Below, in pieces: positions 15,540 through 22,955 of a stretch of DNA of 32,986 bases. Source of the DNA: Sedimentisphaerales bacterium (GTDB lineage Bacteria; Planctomycetota; Phycisphaerae; Sedimentisphaerales; Anaerobacaceae); NCBI GenBank assembly GCA_016927855.1, contig JAFGLV010000061.1, positions 1 through 32,986 on the forward strand, in the 5' to 3' direction. Below the pieces are notes generated by a model. The model saw only the letters and a program-made list of their open reading frames with translations, made no database searches and had not been told where the DNA came from. The position numbers were made by a program, and so were the translations under genes. How positions within the stretch are numbered: the stretch's first letter is position 1; each line of letters begins with the position of its first letter.

Positions 15540-16535
15540 TCAGTCGCTGCAGTTCGGATCGTCGCCACCGTAACAGCCGGGATAGCCGCACAGTAGCCAC
15601 TGATCGGCCAGAGCTGTCAAAGCAGCCATTCCGACGGGTCTGGCAGGATCATTCGGATCGACGAACATGAAGGTGTTCGGGTCCTCGACCAGCGGCGTCC
15701 GGCCCCAATACCCGGCCATCCAGGCAAAGTCCTGGAAGTCGACGCGGCCATCGCCGTGATCGGCGTCGTTGCCTGGAGGGGCCCAATCCGCCGTCAACCA
15801 ATCGTCGCACCGCAGGACAGTCTCAATGCGAAAGTCCACCTCGTACGACCCAGGCTGCGTGAATCCCCAGTTCACGTGCACATGGCTGCCGGCTGAGACA
15901 TGGAAAACGTCGGCGTCGGTAATCCCGCCCTCGTGGGTGGACATGAATACGACGGGAGGGTTGATGCCATCGGCCTGCCAGAGCGCGAAGTTGGCATCGG
16001 CCGGACCGCGCATGTCCAGCAGCCGCACCTCGAACCAGAAGTCGGGCGCATCGGCGCCGCGCGGATCGGCCGGATTCCACCTGCACAACCGGCTTGAGTC
16101 GGCTTCCTCAGCAGCCAGACCCAGCGCGAGCGCGCCGGTTCCCGCACTCTGCGGCAGAATCCAGAACGGCTCGCCTGGTTTGGCGCCGATGAACTCGAAC
16201 CCGACCGGAATCGAGGGCAGCAGCCAGCGACTGTTGGGGTTCGCGTAGAGCAAGGCATCCGCCGGCGGGATCTCCAGGCCGTGAGCCCCGGTATCGGCCG
16301 CGTCATGGCAGATTGCCACCTCCCAGCCGCTCGCGCGAAACGAGACCTCGAAATCGCTGTGATACAGATCGACGGTAATCGGGTGGTTCGGATCGGGCAG
16401 GTCCGTCTCCACACCAAAGTAGAGCGTCACATCAGTTGAGACTTTGGCGCAGTGGCCCTGACCGTGAACTGTCCCGATCATCGTCGGCAGACAGAGCAGG
16501 GCCACACCGACGGTATACAGACGCAACGTCTTCAT
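15540..16535 (-). CDS. secreted choice-of-anchor M domain protein with dockerin-like C-terminus
   Basis: The 331-residue protein has a signal peptide to about residue 26. The body has the choice-of-anchor M pattern: SDFEVSF (61-67), FWILPQS, then GGITDADVFHVSAGSHVHVNWGF (204-225) and GSYEVDF (229-235), the H-x-H-x-x-W-x-F and G-x-Y signature first described in actinobacterial surface-anchored proteins. The tail has two repeat-like units, HGDGRVDFQDFAWMAGYW (260-277) and VGMAALTALADQWL (301-314), resembling planctomycete dockerin-type repeats, which bind Ca and may attach the protein at the surface. GAGGAG lies 9 bases before the ATG. It is next to a pseudopilin gene on the same strand. The ligand is unknown; no catalytic residues were recognised. 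Confidence 0.82.
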   Translation of the reverse strand: MKTLRLYTVGVALLCLPTMIGTVHGQGHCAKVSTDVTLYFGVETDLPDPNHPITVDLYHSDFEVSFRASGWEVAICHDAADTGAHGLEIPPADALLYANPNSRWLLPSIPVGFEFIGAKPGEPFWILPQSAGTGALALGLAAEEADSSRLCRWNPADPRGADAPDFWFEVRLLDMRGPADANFALWQADGINPPVVFMSTHEGGITDADVFHVSAGSHVHVNWGFTQPGSYEVDFRIETVLRCDDWLTADWAPPGNDADHGDGRVDFQDFAWMAGYWGRTPLVEDPNTFMFVDPNDPARPVGMAALTALADQWLLCGYPGCYGGDDPNCSD

Positions 16536-16574
16536 ACTCCTTCACTCCTCACTCAGGTTCTTCCGGTTCGTCGG

Positions 16575-17297
16575 CTACCGCGTCGGCGGCAGGGAAAAGT
16601 CCTGCCGCTCGTCCGCCCAGGCCTTCACGGTCTTTGCCTTGAGGTTCTCCAGGTGGCTGTCGGCGTAGAGGTACAGCGACGATCTCGTCGTGTTGTCGCC
16701 ATTCTTGTGGAAGGCATAGCGGTCGGGCTGAATGTCCTTCCGCAGGCTGTCCCACGGGACGTTCGGTGCCGGCAGGAACCAAAGCCTCGAATGGGTGTGG
16801 TCGCTGGTCAGTGCGGTCGGCAGGTTGTCAGCACCGACGAACACTGCGATCGTTTCGCTTGGGCGCTTGAGCCTGTACTTGTTGCGATACGAGCAACCCG
16901 TCGGTCGTCCGAAAGGATCGACGGCATCCACGGCGATGTACTCATTCATCACGTAGCTGCCGGTCGAGCAGGCCAGACGCTCCCGGCGTTGTGGGTCGGC
17001 GGGACAGACGCGGACTTCGTTGACATCACCGAGATAGGGACCCAGCGTGAAGACCCAACTGCGCTGGCGGATAGCCTGGCCGGTCAGGCCATGGCTGGTC
17101 TCGGGGAAGAAGCCCTGATAGTCCTGGGTGTACATCTCCATCGCCAGGCCAATCTGCCTCAGATTGCTCGATGACGCCAGGCGCCTGGCGTGCATGCGGG
17201 CGGCGCCCAGCGAAGGCAACAGAATCCCCATCAGCACCGCGATGATCACAATGACTACCAGCACCTCGATCAATGTAAAGCCCCGTCCCGCCCTCAT
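16575..17297 (-). CDS. second pseudopilin, divergent C-terminus
   Basis: The 240-residue protein begins [28 protein letters not shown], a prepilin-type leader and helix. The C-terminus has [12 protein letters not shown]...LYADSH near residues 200-220: a His and a D-S-H in place of the H-X9-DG seen in the first pseudopilin, so the spacing and Gly are lost. The start at 17297 is chosen because GAGGTG lies 4 bases upstream; the ATG at 17309 (AGGA five bases before) is possible and adds four residues. It is probably co-transcribed with the choice-of-anchor M gene 39 bases downstream, suggesting both serve the cell surface. Confidence 0.85.
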   Translation of the reverse strand: MRAGRGFTLIEVLVVIVIIAVLMGILLPSLGAARMHARRLASSSNLRQIGLAMEMYTQDYQGFFPETSHGLTGQAIRQRSWVFTLGPYLGDVNEVRVCPADPQRRERLACSTGSYVMNEYIAVDAVDPFGRPTGCSYRNKYRLKRPSETIAVFVGADNLPTALTSDHTHSRLWFLPAPNVPWDSLRKDIQPDRYAFHKNGDNTTRSSLYLYADSHLENLKAKTVKAWADERQDFSLPPTR

Positions 17298-17366
17298 GGC
17301 GCACCTCATATCGTCCTAAGCAGGTCCACGGAACTTGTTGGACGTCTTGCCACGCGCCTGTGCATG

Positions 17367-17525
17367 GAAATCCGAAATTCGAATATCGAAATCTGAAACA
17401 ACCACCAAATGACCGAAACCCAAAACTCAAAACAGCGCCAAGGCCGGCGCCAGCGTTTTGGTCATTCGTGTTTTGGGTTCTGAATGTGTTTCGGATTTCG
17501 AGTTTCGTGCTTCGACTTTTCGACT
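17367..17525. repeat. A/T-rich imperfect palindrome, likely dispersed intergenic repeat
   Basis: The left arm is rich in GAAATCCGAAATTCGAATATC-type units, and CGAAATCTGAAACA pairs with TGTTTCGGATTTCG on the right with one mismatch. CCAAATGACC, CCCAAAAC and CAAAAC blocks recur inverted, around a GC-rich centre (GGCGCC-type). The base composition is unlike the neighbouring genes. Sequences of this style recur between genes in environmental genomes. It fills the gap between the second pseudopilin and the Fur-family gene; no ORF is convincing. Confidence 0.62.
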
Positions 17526-17561
17526 CTTGTCCGCGTTGTCAAAACACTTCTGCGTACCCGC

Positions 17562-17984
17562 TTAGGCACACGCCGGGCACAGGCCTTCGAGTCGCACCTG
17601 CTGATGGTGAATGACGAATCCTCTGTAGCGACTGGGCGCCATCGGTACCGCAAACCCCGTCAGACAATGGGTCGTGCCGCAATTGGAGCACGTAAAGTGC
17701 GGATGGCACTGCGTTTCGGTGCAGTTATGGGCCAACTCGAAGTAGCTGGCCCTTTTCTGCATGAACGCGCGATGGACCAGCCCGGTTTTCACCAGAGACG
17801 CCAACGTCCTGTAGATCGTGACTTTGTTCAGCGCTCTGTCGCCAAGACACTCGGCGATCTGATCCTGCCGAACGGGCCGACGCGCTTCCAGCAGCACTTT
17901 CAGAATCGCAATCCGCGGCTCGGTGCAATATAGGGCCGCCGTGGTGAGCATGCGCCGGGCTTTTTCGTCGAGATTGGGCTTCAT
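17562..17984 (-). CDS. Fur-family metal-responsive repressor
   Basis: The 140-residue winged-helix protein has NKVTIYRTLASLVKTGLVHR (recognition helix and wing). The metal centre is ETQCHPHFTCSNCGTTHCL with a C-terminal CPAC; the two Cys-x-x-Cys pairs form the structural zinc site of Fur/Zur/PerR proteins. GGAG lies 8 bases before the ATG; an upstream frame is open but overlaps the next gene and lacks family residues. It overlaps the stop of the His-rich membrane protein gene by 4 bases (17981-17984), so the two share an operon whose promoter carries a perfect dyad. Iron, zinc or peroxide sensing cannot be told; zinc is plausible from the partner's His-rich loop. Confidence 0.88.
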   Translation of the reverse strand: MKPNLDEKARRMLTTAALYCTEPRIAILKVLLEARRPVRQDQIAECLGDRALNKVTIYRTLASLVKTGLVHRAFMQKRASYFELAHNCTETQCHPHFTCSNCGTTHCLTGFAVPMAPSRYRGFVIHHQQVRLEGLCPACA

Positions 17985-18712
17985 GCGAGATGCTCCGTTT
18001 CGTGGTCGTGGTGCAGGCACAGCGGCGCAGACTTGACGAACAACAGCGGAAAGACGATGTCGCTGACGCAGCAGGGCAGCCAGACCGCAATAAAGAGGAC
18101 GACAAAAACTCCGACCAGCATCAGCGCTGAGAGTTCCGCGTGCGTGTTCATCAGGACGTGGAAGGAGGAGGCCCAGGTGCTGACCAGGACATGGCCGGCA
18201 TGGGGGAACCTCGTGCGTGGGTAGAACCACGCGATGACAAGGCCCAGAATCGCCGCCGGGTTGACGACGTACCAGTCCTCAATGAAGCCCAGATGCATTC
18301 GGACCCGAATGCTGCCCTCGGCATGATGGTCGGCATGTTCGTCCGCATGGTCCCCCGTCTCGTCGCCCGCGTGCAGATCCCCGTGGACTGGAATTGCGAC
18401 ACCCAGGAGGCTCTCGCCAAAGAACGGCAGGATGCAGTCGCTCAGTGTCGCGACGCCGACGGCGCCGAGATACCCGATGATCAGCACTTTCACAAATGTG
18501 GCCTTCTTGTCATAAAGCCTGAAAAGAGAACCTGTTACGATGGCCGAGAGGACGACGTGAGCGGGGTGAAAGACGAGGAAGAGCCCGTGGCTCACTGCGG
18601 CACCGGCGTTCTTGAATATCAACATGCACACAATGCCGCTGGCCGCTCCGAAAAGGGTAAACGGCGCGTGATTGCGAAGTTCTGTGGCAATGGCTGCAAT
18701 TCGGTTCGACAT
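17981..18712 (-). CDS. polytopic membrane protein with His-rich metal-binding loop, probable metal transporter
   Basis: The 243-residue protein has about six hydrophobic segments (17-38, 44-62, 74-92, 150-166, 180-198 and 200-225). After the third is a loop of His, Asp and Glu (about 110-132, HGDLHAGDETGDHADEHADH) typical of divalent-metal transporters. HPAHVV and WLPCCVSDIVFPLLF are further conserved-looking motifs, and it ends CLHHDHETEHLA. I do not recognise a named family. It is followed with a 4-base overlap by a Fur-family regulator and preceded by a dyad-bearing promoter, which supports transport of a Fur-family-sensed metal. The ribosome site is weak. A sensor or storage role is an alternative. 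Confidence 0.72.
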   Translation of the reverse strand: MSNRIAAIATELRNHAPFTLFGAASGIVCMLIFKNAGAAVSHGLFLVFHPAHVVLSAIVTGSLFRLYDKKATFVKVLIIGYLGAVGVATLSDCILPFFGESLLGVAIPVHGDLHAGDETGDHADEHADHHAEGSIRVRMHLGFIEDWYVVNPAAILGLVIAWFYPRTRFPHAGHVLVSTWASSFHVLMNTHAELSALMLVGVFVVLFIAVWLPCCVSDIVFPLLFVKSAPLCLHHDHETEHLA

Positions 18713-18775
18713 AGGCCCGGCTCTTTTCGACTCAGAGTCAACGCATCATTCGATCCTGGCGTATCTACGCCGTTG

Positions 18776-18804
18776 ATCTTACCAGGGTGCGCGAGGAAAT
18801 GCAA
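18776..18804 (-). promoter_or_regulatory. promoter of the His-rich membrane protein/Fur-family operon
   Basis: On the minus strand TTGCAT (plus 18799-18804) and TAAGAT (plus 18776-18781) are 17 bases apart. The -35 lies inside the dyad at 18799-18815. The predicted start is about 57 bases before the ATG at 18712. This is read from the sequence; activity is inferred. Confidence 0.68.
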
Positions 18805-18815
18805 CTAAGTTGCAT
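18799..18815. promoter_or_regulatory. Fur-family-type dyad operator
   Basis: ATGCAAC-TAA-GTTGCAT is a perfect 7-3-7 inverted repeat, further flanked by GAA/TTC. It covers the -35 of the minus-strand operon that encodes the Fur-family protein, and lies 207 bases upstream of the divergent CcdA-like start. The size and form fit Fur-family sites, and autoregulation is likely. The sequence is not a canonical Fur box. Confidence 0.7.
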
Positions 18816-18820
18816 ATTTC

Positions 18821-19021
18821 TTCTTCTGGTATTTGTTTCGTACATTTTGGATGTGGCTGGGGCGGCCTGTGTCCACGCCGTTCGTTGAACCGGTCTCGGC
18901 CGACAGCTTCCTTAGCGCGAATCCTGAGAAACGACAATCAGCACTACCGGCTTCGGCTCGCCGCGTCGGCAACGCTGCCAAAGGGGCCACGCCGAGAGCG
19001 CAAAAGGGTGAAAGGTCCACG
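18821..19021. other. upstream region of the CcdA-like gene, no recognised gene
   Basis: The stretch between the dyad and the GTG at 19022 is open in the same frame from a TTG at 18833, but the added ~63 residues are polar, lack family character and precede no ribosome site, so it is treated as non-coding leader. No clear plus-strand promoter was found. Confidence 0.45.
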
Positions 19022-19735
19022 GTGATTTCGACGATCGAGAGACTGTTCAGCGAATCTCCACCAGCACTGTTCATGGTGTTCTGGATCGGAGCGGCCGCGT
19101 CCCTGACCTCTTGCACGGTGGTGCGGCTGCCGGTCGTCATGGGGTACGTGGCCGGCTCCGGCAATTCCAAGGGACGCGCGCTGGTCCTCACAGCGCTGTT
19201 CACTCTGGGGCTTGTGATGGCCTACGTTCTGCTCGGAACGGCTACCGCCTTCACCGGCAGTGTCATCCACCGGTTCATCCAGGTCAACAAGTACGTCCAC
19301 TGGGTCCTGGGCGTTTTTCTATTCGCCAGCGGTCTGTTGGTCTCCGGGCTGGTGGGCGTTCGCCTGCTGCCGAAGGGCTGCCAGCGTATCGCCGAGGGGC
19401 TCTGCAGCGCGAGTTTCGTAGGGGCTTTCCTGTTCGGCGGCTTCTTCGGCCTGCTCGTCATGCCGGCCTGTCCGTGCTGCGGCGCCGGATTGCTGGTCCT
19501 AGCCGGCGTCGTGGTGGCCAAACACATGTCCTGGTCTTACTCGCTGGCGGTCTTTGCCAGCTTCGCCCTGGGGCAGAGTCTCCCGGTGCTTGCCGTCGGT
19601 GTGCTGACCAGCCTGGTCAAGCCCGACCTGGTGCGGAAGCTGCGGCAACACATGTGCTCGATCGAGCAGCGGATGCAACTGCTGGCCGGCAACATCCTGA
19701 TGGTGCTCGGTATCTACTTCGTGATTGTTGGCTGA
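19022..19735 (+). CDS. CcdA/DsbD-like membrane protein (disulfide-reducing transmembrane family)
   Basis: The 237-residue protein has six hydrophobic segments. A conserved Cys lies in the first helix region (AASLTSCTVVRLP) and a Cys-rich helix in the fourth (MPACPCCGAG), matching the CcdA/DsbD transmembrane domain that carries reducing equivalents across the membrane for cytochrome c maturation or metal handling. The GTG start at 19022 follows AAAGG (19011-19015) and gives the family length. It is divergent from the Fur/His-rich operon and shares the upstream dyad, so co-regulation by metal is possible. The next gene begins 10 bases after the stop. A thioredoxin partner was not found in the window. 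Confidence 0.8.
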   Translation: MISTIERLFSESPPALFMVFWIGAAASLTSCTVVRLPVVMGYVAGSGNSKGRALVLTALFTLGLVMAYVLLGTATAFTGSVIHRFIQVNKYVHWVLGVFLFASGLLVSGLVGVRLLPKGCQRIAEGLCSASFVGAFLFGGFFGLLVMPACPCCGAGLLVLAGVVVAKHMSWSYSLAVFASFALGQSLPVLAVGVLTSLVKPDLVRKLRQHMCSIEQRMQLLAGNILMVLGIYFVIVG

Positions 19736-19745
19736 CGGGTGTGAT

Positions 19746-20369
19746 ATGCAGCGTGGAAAGATCATCTATCCCAAGAAACGCGGCCTCAGCCAAGAGCAGA
19801 AGGAACTGGCGGCGCGAGGCTCCTACAGTGTCATCCTCGTCGTCGTGGCGTTGTTTCTCATCCGTCCCCTGATGGTCTCGCAGATTCTCAACCGGGCCGA
19901 AGCCTATTCCGCCTTCGGTCTCTTCGAGGACTCCAAGCGCCAGTGCAACAAAGTCCTGCTGATCGACGGCAACAACAGCCGGGCCTGGTGCCAATTGGGC
20001 CACATCTATAGGGCGGAGGGCGACCTCCACATGGCGCTGGAGGCGTATCGGAGAGCGACTGAAGCCGACCCCACCAACAAGCCTGCCAACTATGAACTGG
20101 CGATGATGCACCTCCGCGAGGGTCGTCACCAGGAAGCGATCACGTACTTCGAGCAGGTGCGGGCCCTCGGTCCCGACCAGAACGAGAGACTCCAGCAGGA
20201 CGGGTTCTCCTACCACAAGTCGGCCCTCGGCGCGCTGATCGGCTGTTACGAGAAGGTTGGGGACCCCGACAAGGCCCGTTTCACCCGAGAAGAGTTGCGG
20301 GTCTTCTATCCTGACACCATCTGCCTCGATCAGACTCAGACGCAGAATTCCCCCTCGCCCGAAGACTGA
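19746..20369 (+). CDS. membrane-anchored TPR-repeat protein
   Basis: The 207-residue protein has a single membrane span near the N-terminus (about 28-43, YSVILVVVALFLIRPL) and an outside region of tetratricopeptide repeats: ILNRAEAYSAFGLFEDSKRQCNKVL, then ARWCQLGHIYRAEGDLHMALEAYRRATEADP-like and NYELAMMHLREGRHQEAITYFEQVRALGP. TPRs mediate protein-protein contacts. The ATG at 19746 lies 10 bases after the CcdA-like stop, so it is likely co-transcribed; the ribosome site is weak. Such CcdA-TPR pairs could form a scaffold for thiol or cytochrome maturation, but this is inference. Confidence 0.8.
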   Translation: MQRGKIIYPKKRGLSQEQKELAARGSYSVILVVVALFLIRPLMVSQILNRAEAYSAFGLFEDSKRQCNKVLLIDGNNSRAWCQLGHIYRAEGDLHMALEAYRRATEADPTNKPANYELAMMHLREGRHQEAITYFEQVRALGPDQNERLQQDGFSYHKSALGALIGCYEKVGDPDKARFTREELRVFYPDTICLDQTQTQNSPSPED

Positions 20370-20518
20370 GCCTTCACTGCCTCGTCGGTTTTGTCCGAAA
20401 AGGCGTTGCGTCCGCGCCGCGGCAAGATAAACTCTCCCCTTGATTCTTGCGTCCGGCGGATGCTCTGTCCGTCGCGCCCCGCCTGACCCGACGGGCGCCC
20501 AAGGGAAGGTCTGCGTTG

Positions 20519-21511
20519 ATGAGAATTCTCAAGACACGTTCGGAATTCGGACAGGTCAGAAGAGGTTGCGTGCTGACGATCGGCAATTTCGATGGCGTCC
20601 ATGCCGGTCACCGGGCCATTCTCGGCGCGGCGCGGCGCGTCGCCCGCTGCAGGACGGCGGAGATGGTCGTAATGACGTTCGAGCCGCATCCTGTCGCTGT
20701 TCTACACCCCGACAAAGTGCCGGCGCTGCTGACCCCGCTGCCTGCGAAACTGCGTCTGCTAGGCGAGTACGCGGATAATTGCATCATCGTTCTTGAGGAC
20801 AACCTGGAGTTGCTGAGCCTTTCGGCCGAGCAGTTTGTCGATGAGTTCCTGGTGGCGCGCATCGCACCGTCGGTGATCGTCGAAGGCGACGATTTCCATT
20901 TCGGTGCCGGTCGGACGGGCAACGTCCAAACCCTGCGCGAGCTCGGCGCTCGCAAAGGGTTCGACGTGGTGGTCGTACCCCCAAGGTCGATGGAGCTGCC
21001 AACGGGTGAGACCATTCGCGTCTCCAGCACCATGATTCGCTACATGCTCGAAAGCGGCCACGTCTCCGACGCCGCCGTGGCGCTGTCGCGTCCTTACCGG
21101 CTCACAGGCCCGATCGTCTCAGGGTGGGGTCGTGGCCGCAAGCTGGGATTTCCCACGCTGAATATGGCCAAGCCTCAGCAGGTCATCCCCGCCGAAGGCG
21201 TGTACGCGGGCTGGGTCCGGATCGCCGAAAGCCAGAATGGCCTCCTGGAGGAGGCCGAGCGTATCCCGGCGGTTTTCAGCATCGGCCAAGCCCGAACCTT
21301 CGGGGATGAGCACCCGCTCTTGATCGAGGCGCACCTGCTGGTCCCTCCGCACGGCGACCCGGCGGGAAAGCATATGGCGATGGATTTCGTTCGTCACCTG
21401 CGCCAACAACACAAATTCAGCGGCCCCGAAGAGTTGGCCAGGCAGATCGAGAAGGACTGCCGCCAAGCAAAGGGCGTGCTCGAGGAATCCGCCAAGGGAG
21501 ATCAGAAATGA
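20519..21511 (+). CDS. ribF: bifunctional riboflavin kinase/FAD synthetase
   Basis: The 330-residue enzyme makes FMN from riboflavin and ATP, then FAD. The N-terminal adenylyltransferase has TIGNFDGVHAGHRAIL (~20-35, HxGH), TFEPHP, VEGDDFHFGAGRTGN and RVSSTMIR. The C-terminal flavokinase has GRGRKLGFPTLNM, GVYAGWVR and the catalytic IEAHLL. Length and domain order match RibF. AAGGGAAGG (20501-20509) lies before the ATG at 20519. It overlaps the next gene by 4 bases (ATGA), so the two are coupled. I looked for an FMN riboswitch in the preceding ~150 bases and saw none. Confidence 0.95.
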   Translation: MRILKTRSEFGQVRRGCVLTIGNFDGVHAGHRAILGAARRVARCRTAEMVVMTFEPHPVAVLHPDKVPALLTPLPAKLRLLGEYADNCIIVLEDNLELLSLSAEQFVDEFLVARIAPSVIVEGDDFHFGAGRTGNVQTLRELGARKGFDVVVVPPRSMELPTGETIRVSSTMIRYMLESGHVSDAAVALSRPYRLTGPIVSGWGRGRKLGFPTLNMAKPQQVIPAEGVYAGWVRIAESQNGLLEEAERIPAVFSIGQARTFGDEHPLLIEAHLLVPPHGDPAGKHMAMDFVRHLRQQHKFSGPEELARQIEKDCRQAKGVLEESAKGDQK

Positions 21512-21774
21512 CAGAGGCCAGACACATTGTCCTAGGTATTCACATCACCGATCGAGTCCGGCACGCTCACGCGGTGCAGGATCTGCTCACCCAGTACGGC
21601 TGCAGCATCAAGACCCGGATCGGACTGCACAGTGTCTCCGAGAGCTTCTGCTCACCCAACGGTCTCGTCCTGCTCGAAATGGCCGGCGATGAGAAGCCCA
21701 TCTTCGAATTGCTCGCGAGACTCGAAGCCGTCGAAGGCGTAGACGTTCGGAAGATGGTCTTCGAACACGATTGA
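21508..21774 (+). CDS. TM1266-like small regulatory protein (ACT/NikR-like fold)
   Basis: The 88-residue protein matches the pattern of TM1266-family proteins, small ferredoxin-fold proteins first noted with iron-only hydrogenase genes: HIVLGIHITDRV, QYGCSIKTRIGLH, SFCSPNGLVLLEM and the ending VRKMVFEHD. It probably binds a small ligand or a metal as a dimer and regulates. Its start overlaps the ribF stop by 4 bases, so ribF translation feeds it. No hydrogenase gene is in the window. The family role is poorly known, so a link to flavin supply is inference. Confidence 0.78.
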   Translation: MTEARHIVLGIHITDRVRHAHAVQDLLTQYGCSIKTRIGLHSVSESFCSPNGLVLLEMAGDEKPIFELLARLEAVEGVDVRKMVFEHD

Positions 21775-21821
21775 GTCTGGACCGCCGGGTCGGCAGGGGG
21801 ATTTGCCCACATCGACGGCAT

Positions 21822-21849
21822 TTGCAGGACGCGCACCGATCGGTATAAT
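21822..21849 (+). promoter_or_regulatory. sigma-70-type promoter of the DHH phosphoesterase gene
   Basis: TTGCAG (21822-21827) and a perfect TATAAT (21844-21849) are separated by 16 bases. The predicted transcript begins near 21856, about 68 bases before the ATG at 21924, and makes the DHH gene independent of ribF. Confidence 0.72.
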
Positions 21850-21923
21850 CTGCCGATGAGATCTACCTTGAGGGGGGCTCCGGTTTTGGCGATTGTCCGT
21901 TCCCGACGGTTTGAAGGGTGTTT

Positions 21924-22925
21924 ATGGCAGACAACGAAGCGTTTCGACAGGCCATCGCGTTGATTGAGAAGGCCCAGTGCGTTCTGGTAACGACGCACAC
22001 CAAGCCTGACGGCGATGCCTGCGGGTGTGTGGCAGTCATGTGCGAGGCTCTTCGTGGCTTGGGCAAGCGTGCTCAGCCTCTGTTTCTCTCCCCGATTCCG
22101 CAATGGTACGGATTCCTGTTCGACGAGAAGACGCCCGTGTTGCGTGCGGACGTTCAGACCGACGACTTGTCGCGCGGTGCGTTCGGGCCGTTCGACCTCA
22201 TCGTCATTCTGGACACGAACAGCTACAGCCAGTTGCCGCGCATCGAGCCGTTTCTCAAACAGACCGACGCGCCGATCCTGGTGATCGACCACCACGCGAC
22301 GTCGGACAATATCGGGCAGGTCGAGATCGTCGAGCCGGCGGCGGCCGCGGCGGGCCTGGTCCTTTACGACTTTCTGACATTCGCCGGCTGGCCCATCACG
22401 CGACGGATGGCGGAGGGCTTGTTCGTCGCCATCGCCACTGACACCGGCTGGTTCCAGTTCAACAACACCGATAGTCGAACCTACCGCCGTGCCGCCGACC
22501 TGATCGACTTGGGCATTGAGCCGGCGGATATCTACGACAAGTTGTACCAGAACTTCTCCTATCCCCGTTTCAAGTTGATGCAGACGATGCTGAGCCGGCT
22601 CGAACTGCACCTGGGCGAGCGTTACGCGACCCAGCACATTCTCCAGGCGGACTTTGAGGCAACTGGCGCGTCGTACGAGGACACCGAGAACCTCATCAAC
22701 GAATGTCACCGAATCAGCTCGGTCGTGGTCTCGTCGCTGCTGGTGGAATTGAAGGACGGCCGGGTCCGCTGCTCGTTGCGCAGCCGCGGCGATGTGGATG
22801 TCAGCGAGATTGCCGCCAAGTTCGGTGGTGGCGGCCACAAGAAAGCCGCCGGCACCTTCCTGCCCGGCCCCATCGACCACGCCAAACGCCTCATCTTCAC
22901 CGAAGTCGCCCAACGCCTGCGCTGA
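21924..22925 (+). CDS. DHH/DHHA1 phosphoesterase (NrnA-like oligoribonuclease/pAp phosphatase)
   Basis: The 333-residue protein hydrolyses short oligonucleotides or 3'-phosphoadenosine 5'-phosphate. The N-terminal DHH domain has THTKPDGDACGC (~25-36), DTNSYSQLPR and DHHATSD (~115-121). The C-terminal DHHA1 domain ends GGGGHKKAAG (~303-312), the substrate-binding loop. All Asp/His manganese ligands are visible. AAGGG (21914-21918) lies 5 bases before the ATG; a GTG two codons earlier is less likely because it falls inside that site. It follows ribF and the TM1266-like gene but has its own promoter. Other DHH-family activities, such as cyclic-di-AMP phosphodiesterase (which needs extra domains), are unlikely. 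Confidence 0.92.
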   Translation: MADNEAFRQAIALIEKAQCVLVTTHTKPDGDACGCVAVMCEALRGLGKRAQPLFLSPIPQWYGFLFDEKTPVLRADVQTDDLSRGAFGPFDLIVILDTNSYSQLPRIEPFLKQTDAPILVIDHHATSDNIGQVEIVEPAAAAAGLVLYDFLTFAGWPITRRMAEGLFVAIATDTGWFQFNNTDSRTYRRAADLIDLGIEPADIYDKLYQNFSYPRFKLMQTMLSRLELHLGERYATQHILQADFEATGASYEDTENLINECHRISSVVVSSLLVELKDGRVRCSLRSRGDVDVSEIAAKFGGGGHKKAAGTFLPGPIDHAKRLIFTEVAQRLR

Positions 22926-22955
22926 ATGACCTGCACGGCTGCGGCCGGCGATCAA

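Noticed and set aside
13728..15596. 622-codon plus-strand frame opposite manA and the amidase gene
   Set aside because: Both opposite genes show complete catalytic motifs; this frame has none and no ribosome site.
18833..19021. N-terminal extension of the CcdA-like protein from a TTG
   Set aside because: Polar, unlike the family, with no ribosome site; GTG at 19022 has AAAGG at proper distance.
20370..20518. Possible FMN riboswitch before ribF
   Set aside because: None of the conserved FMN-aptamer blocks is visible and the spacing is too short for the usual aptamer plus expression platform.
21567..22955. 462-codon minus-strand frame opposite the TM1266-like and DHH genes
   Set aside because: The plus-strand genes have full family motifs, so this frame is a high-GC shadow.
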